Shown: positions 4,477-6,712 of the stretch, piece after piece
How positions within the stretch are numbered: position 1 is the first letter of the stretch
Layout of the letters: each line of letters opens with the position of its first letter
Assembly (NCBI GenBank): GCA_024640485.1
Contig: JAHEEY010000262.1
Location: forward strand, 1 to 6,712
Origin: Chloroflexota bacterium
GTDB taxonomy: Bacteria; Chloroflexota; Anaerolineae; Promineifilales; Promineifilaceae
Length of the DNA: 6,712 nt
Direction: 5' to 3'
Position numbers and translations under genes: made by a program
The notes under the pieces: generated by a model
What the model was told of the DNA's origin: nothing
The model's input: the letters and a program-made list of their open reading frames with translations, nothing else
Database searches by the model: none

Positions 4477-6708
4477 TCATCGCTTGGTTTTTACATAGAT
4501 GCCAGCACCAACGGCCGCCAGGCCAAGCAGGGCCAAAACAATCGCTGCCGGGCTGATCCCGCTAGATGCTGCCTGCTCGCTATTTCCCGGTACAGCGTCG
4601 GTCGCGCTGACATCGCTCACCTGTTCCGGGGTTTCCGGCACGGGGGTTGCCGCCGCCGGAACAGCGGTTGGCTCCGCGGTTGGTGCCGGCTCGCTTTCAC
4701 TCGTTGCCTCTTCAATTGGGGCAGCCGTTGCTTCTTCAGAAGTTGCGTCGATGCTCGCATCTCCTGGCTGTTCTGTGCCGTCGTCTGTTAAGGTCACCAC
4801 CGGCTCCTCCGAGTAAAGCTCGGCGACCACGATCTCATGCTCTGTTCCCCAGTCAGGTTGCAGTGACAGCAGCAGGATGGCGTCGGTTGTGCCAAAAGGA
4901 TCATATCCCTCGCCATAGAGATTTGGCCAACAGCCATTCTCACCCTGCAGCGCGATCACCGCATCTGCAGCATTCGTCAATGTTCCACTGACCACCTTGC
5001 TCCAGAAAGGAGAGAAGGGATTCTCGCCAACTGCGGCAAGGCCCTGGGCTGCTTCCGAGGACGAAGATGGGTCAGCGGCACCGTACCCCCAACCACCGTC
5101 AAGTTCCTGCATTGCCGCCAACCGCTCAATCGCGCCGTTGACAAACACGCCAGACGCGCCCAAAACTTGAAGCGCCATGCCGTTGCTGTCAGCGCCGCCC
5201 CAGTCTCCACCTTCCTGGGCGCTGACCAACCAGTCTACCGCTGATTGATCTACCGCTGCACCCGCCGAAATCAGTCCCAGCATTGCTTCGCCGTGAGAGA
5301 AAGGGCCAAAAGAGGTGTCATCGTATTCGCCTGTGCCTGAAAGATGACCGCTCATTTCCAGCACAAGATCGAGGCCGGCGAAATTCGAGACGTCCCCATC
5401 AGCGGCGACAACACCTTGCATGACAATACCAACGCTGCCGCCACCGGCGCCAACGAGGTAATCCGGAGTCAGTGCTTCCAGCGCTTGTACTGGATTGATC
5501 CCGGGCAAACTGTACTGCTCCGAAGTTGGATCGTCTCCGACTGCGGCGATAGCCTGCAAAGCCCGAGAAGTGCCTGCGGCGTTCACGCCGAAGCCTGGGA
5601 ATTGTTCCCAGCCCCCCGTGATTGGATCCTGCATGGCAGCCAGACATGCCGCCGCTTCTCTAGCGGCCAGGTAGCGGCCTTCTATTGGAAAAGATTTGCC
5701 TGCTGCCGCTGGAATCGCTTGCAGGGTAGCGAAGAAATCATCAAATCGGCCGTCGCCGTAGTCTGCCTGGAATGCACCCGAATCTCCCTGCCATGAAAGC
5801 AGGACTGACATCGGTGAAGCTCCATCGGCAGTTTCCGAGTAGAAGTCCAGGCCCACAGCACTCAATGCTTGAACCACAAGTGCGGTGCTGTTTACGTTCT
5901 CGCCAAATCCGGCGCCGTATTCCCAACCGCCGCTGTCCAGTCGTGTAGTAGTCAGAAATTCCACGGCACTGGCCAATCGCTCATTCTCAAGCGTCATCCC
6001 GGTAGAACGCAGTGCCATAATAGCCATTGCGGTTGCATCGGCATTCCCCAAGGTTCCATATCCGTCATCCCATGAGCCCGTCAGTGGTTGGTCCGAAGCC
6101 TGCTGCTCCAGCAGCCAATCCACTGACTCAGGAGCCACGGGTTCGTGTGCCGCGCTGAGTGCCAGAATCGCCAAAGACTGGCTGAACGCGCTGCTCACAT
6201 CAAAATGTCCTGCAAAAGACTGCCGCTCTAACAGCATCGCGACCAAGTCAATGCCTTCAAAATCGCGGGGGTCCTGGTTTGCTGCCACCAAAGCCATGAT
6301 CGCCTTCCCGTTCTGACCGCTGTCGGCGGCAGCGTACTGAGCCAGCTCTTCCGCATGAAGACGCAAATAGTTCAACGGCGACTCTTCTTGATTTGGCGCT
6401 ATTACGTCTGGACTGTATCCGCCGCTGCTGAGAACCAGCATGGCTTCGACGGTCCCGCCGATGTCAGAAGGAGCTTGATTGGCGCCCATGCTGAAACTTG
6501 TGTATCCCCCATCATCATTCTGGTGAGTTGCCACCATCCATTCAATCGAACTCTGAACAGCCTGCCGCTGCGACCGCGGTTGAGCAACTTGCTCCCCGAT
6601 TCCATGACTGATATCAGCCGAGACCAGCGTGGTGCCCATAACAACTGCCAGGATCAGCGCGGTCGCCAACGCAGCGCCAACCACTCCACCTTTGCTCCGA
6701 TGTTTCAT
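4477..6708 (-). CDS. Secreted, membrane-anchored double-toroid protein of prenyltransferase/squalene-cyclase repeats, putative corrinoid-binding receptor
   Basis: The 743-residue protein has a signal peptide (1-31: basic start MKHRSKGG, long hydrophobic core, V-S-A at the likely cleavage site). About twelve helical-hairpin repeats follow at 50-617, many carrying the G-G-[YW] or G-x-W signature: G67-Y69, G211-W213, G260-W262, G310-F313, G365-W367, G501-W503, G538-W540, G592-W594. These are typical of alpha6/alpha6 toroids (squalene cyclase, protein prenyltransferases, and the alpha barrel of intrinsic factor/transcobalamin). The repeats fall into two similar halves. A Thr/Glu/Ala/Pro-rich spacer (637-717), a transmembrane helix (718-738) and a KTKR tail anchor it outside the cell. 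No LPxTG sorting motif is seen. An enzyme is unlikely: it is exported and has no complete DxDD cyclase motif. Placed before a DUF4430 gene and an ECF importer, it may supply the barrel half of a B12-carrier-like receptor. GGAA directly before the ATG is cut by the window edge. Ligand is inferred. Confidence 0.85.
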   Translation of the reverse strand: MKHRSKGGVVGAALATALILAVVMGTTLVSADISHGIGEQVAQPRSQRQAVQSSIEWMVATHQNDDGGYTSFSMGANQAPSDIGGTVEAMLVLSSGGYSPDVIAPNQEESPLNYLRLHAEELAQYAAADSGQNGKAIMALVAANQDPRDFEGIDLVAMLLERQSFAGHFDVSSAFSQSLAILALSAAHEPVAPESVDWLLEQQASDQPLTGSWDDGYGTLGNADATAMAIMALRSTGMTLENERLASAVEFLTTTRLDSGGWEYGAGFGENVNSTALVVQALSAVGLDFYSETADGASPMSVLLSWQGDSGAFQADYGDGRFDDFFATLQAIPAAAGKSFPIEGRYLAAREAAACLAAMQDPITGGWEQFPGFGVNAAGTSRALQAIAAVGDDPTSEQYSLPGINPVQALEALTPDYLVGAGGGSVGIVMQGVVAADGDVSNFAGLDLVLEMSGHLSGTGEYDDTSFGPFSHGEAMLGLISAGAAVDQSAVDWLVSAQEGGDWGGADSNGMALQVLGASGVFVNGAIERLAAMQELDGGWGYGAADPSSSSEAAQGLAAVGENPFSPFWSKVVSGTLTNAADAVIALQGENGCWPNLYGEGYDPFGTTDAILLLSLQPDWGTEHEIVVAELYSEEPVVTLTDDGTEQPGDASIDATSEEATAAPIEEATSESEPAPTAEPTAVPAAATPVPETPEQVSDVSATDAVPGNSEQAASSGISPAAIVLALLGLAAVGAGIYVKTKR
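4858..5673 (-). repeat. Protein-level duplication, toroid unit B of the 743-residue protein
   Basis: This encodes residues 346-617. Its six modules mirror unit A: G-G-W-E-Q-F (365-370), G-S-V-G-I-V-M (424-430), G-T-G-E-Y-D-D plus G-E-A-M-L-G-L (458-479), G-D-W (501-503), G-G-W-G-Y-G (538-543) and G-C-W-P-N-L-Y-G (592-599). Closest stretches to unit A are S-V-D-W-L-L (195-200) versus A-V-D-W-L-V (490-495), and F-E-G-I-D-L-V (150-156) versus F-A-G-L-D-L-V (443-449). It holds the only two cysteines of the protein, 355 and 593. Confidence 0.7.
5689..6561 (-). repeat. Protein-level duplication, toroid unit A of the 743-residue protein
   Basis: This encodes residues 50-340 with six repeat modules: G-G-Y (67-69), G-K-A-I-M-A-L (134-140), G-H-F plus S-L-A-I-L-A-L (167-184), G-S-W (211-213), G-G-W-E-Y-G (260-265) and G-A-F-Q-A-D-Y-G (311-318). 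The order matches unit B module for module. The unit contains no cysteine. Limits are read from the alignment by eye and may shift by some residues. Confidence 0.7.
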
Positions 6709-6712
6709 TTCC

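Noticed and set aside
4979..4989. Second copy of AATGTTCCACT, matching one arm of the palindrome
   Set aside because: It lies inside the conserved coding sequence of the repeat protein and has no facing inverted arm. A chance match is the simplest explanation.
5311..5328. EYDDTS at residues 461-466 as a type II terpene cyclase DxDD active site
   Set aside because: The first Asp is replaced by Glu, the matching module in toroid A lacks the motif, and the protein is exported and tethered by a spacer, unlike membrane-embedded or cytosolic cyclases.
5344..5796. Open reading frame of 150 codons on the plus strand
   Set aside because: It lies wholly inside the minus-strand repeat-protein gene, its translation has no domain-like pattern, and the opposite frame shows clear conserved repeats.

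Overview
The window carries one co-directional gene cluster on the minus strand, read from right to left, and almost all of it is coding. G+C looks to be in the mid-50s percent by eye. The cluster encodes secreted proteins tethered by a C-terminal membrane helix and basic tail, a fused double-ATPase ECF transporter and a Cys-rich DUF4430-type protein. That combination suggests an environmental monoderm-type bacterium. Chloroflexota (Anaerolineae/Dehalococcoidia-like) is my best guess from general resemblance, but it is not proven.

Layout in transcription order: (1) 6708-4477, a 743-residue secreted, membrane-anchored protein made of squalene-cyclase/prenyltransferase-type helical repeats, which I read as two successive six-repeat toroids. 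(2) 4476-4356, a 121-bp intergenic gap holding a perfect 12-bp inverted repeat (4418-4451) and a weak promoter candidate. (3) 4355-3651, a 234-residue secreted, membrane-anchored protein with a DUF4430 / transcobalamin-like C-terminal beta domain and a dense cysteine cluster. (4) 3643-2840, an ECF transporter S component (substrate-binding membrane subunit). (5) 2843-1794, the ECF T component (EcfT/CbiQ family). (6) 1804-74, a double ABC ATPase (EcfA-EcfA' fusion). (7) 36-1, the first 12 codons of a further gene preceded by a clear ribosome binding site. These resemble the N-terminus of PduO-type ATP:cob(I)alamin adenosyltransferases. Genes 4-6 overlap or nearly abut and are probably translationally coupled.

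How the parts may work together: animal B12 carriers (intrinsic factor, transcobalamin, haptocorrin) consist of an alpha6/alpha6 barrel related to squalene cyclase/prenyltransferase folds plus a small beta domain, with cobalamin held between them. Here the same two folds occur as two separate surface-anchored proteins in front of a complete dedicated ECF importer, apparently followed by a cobalamin-adenosylating enzyme. The most economical reading is a corrinoid capture, import and adenosylation operon that uses a split, double-barrelled transcobalamin-like receptor. The folds and the transporter are well supported by sequence. The corrinoid substrate is inference, resting on the domain pairing and on the short partial gene at the left edge.
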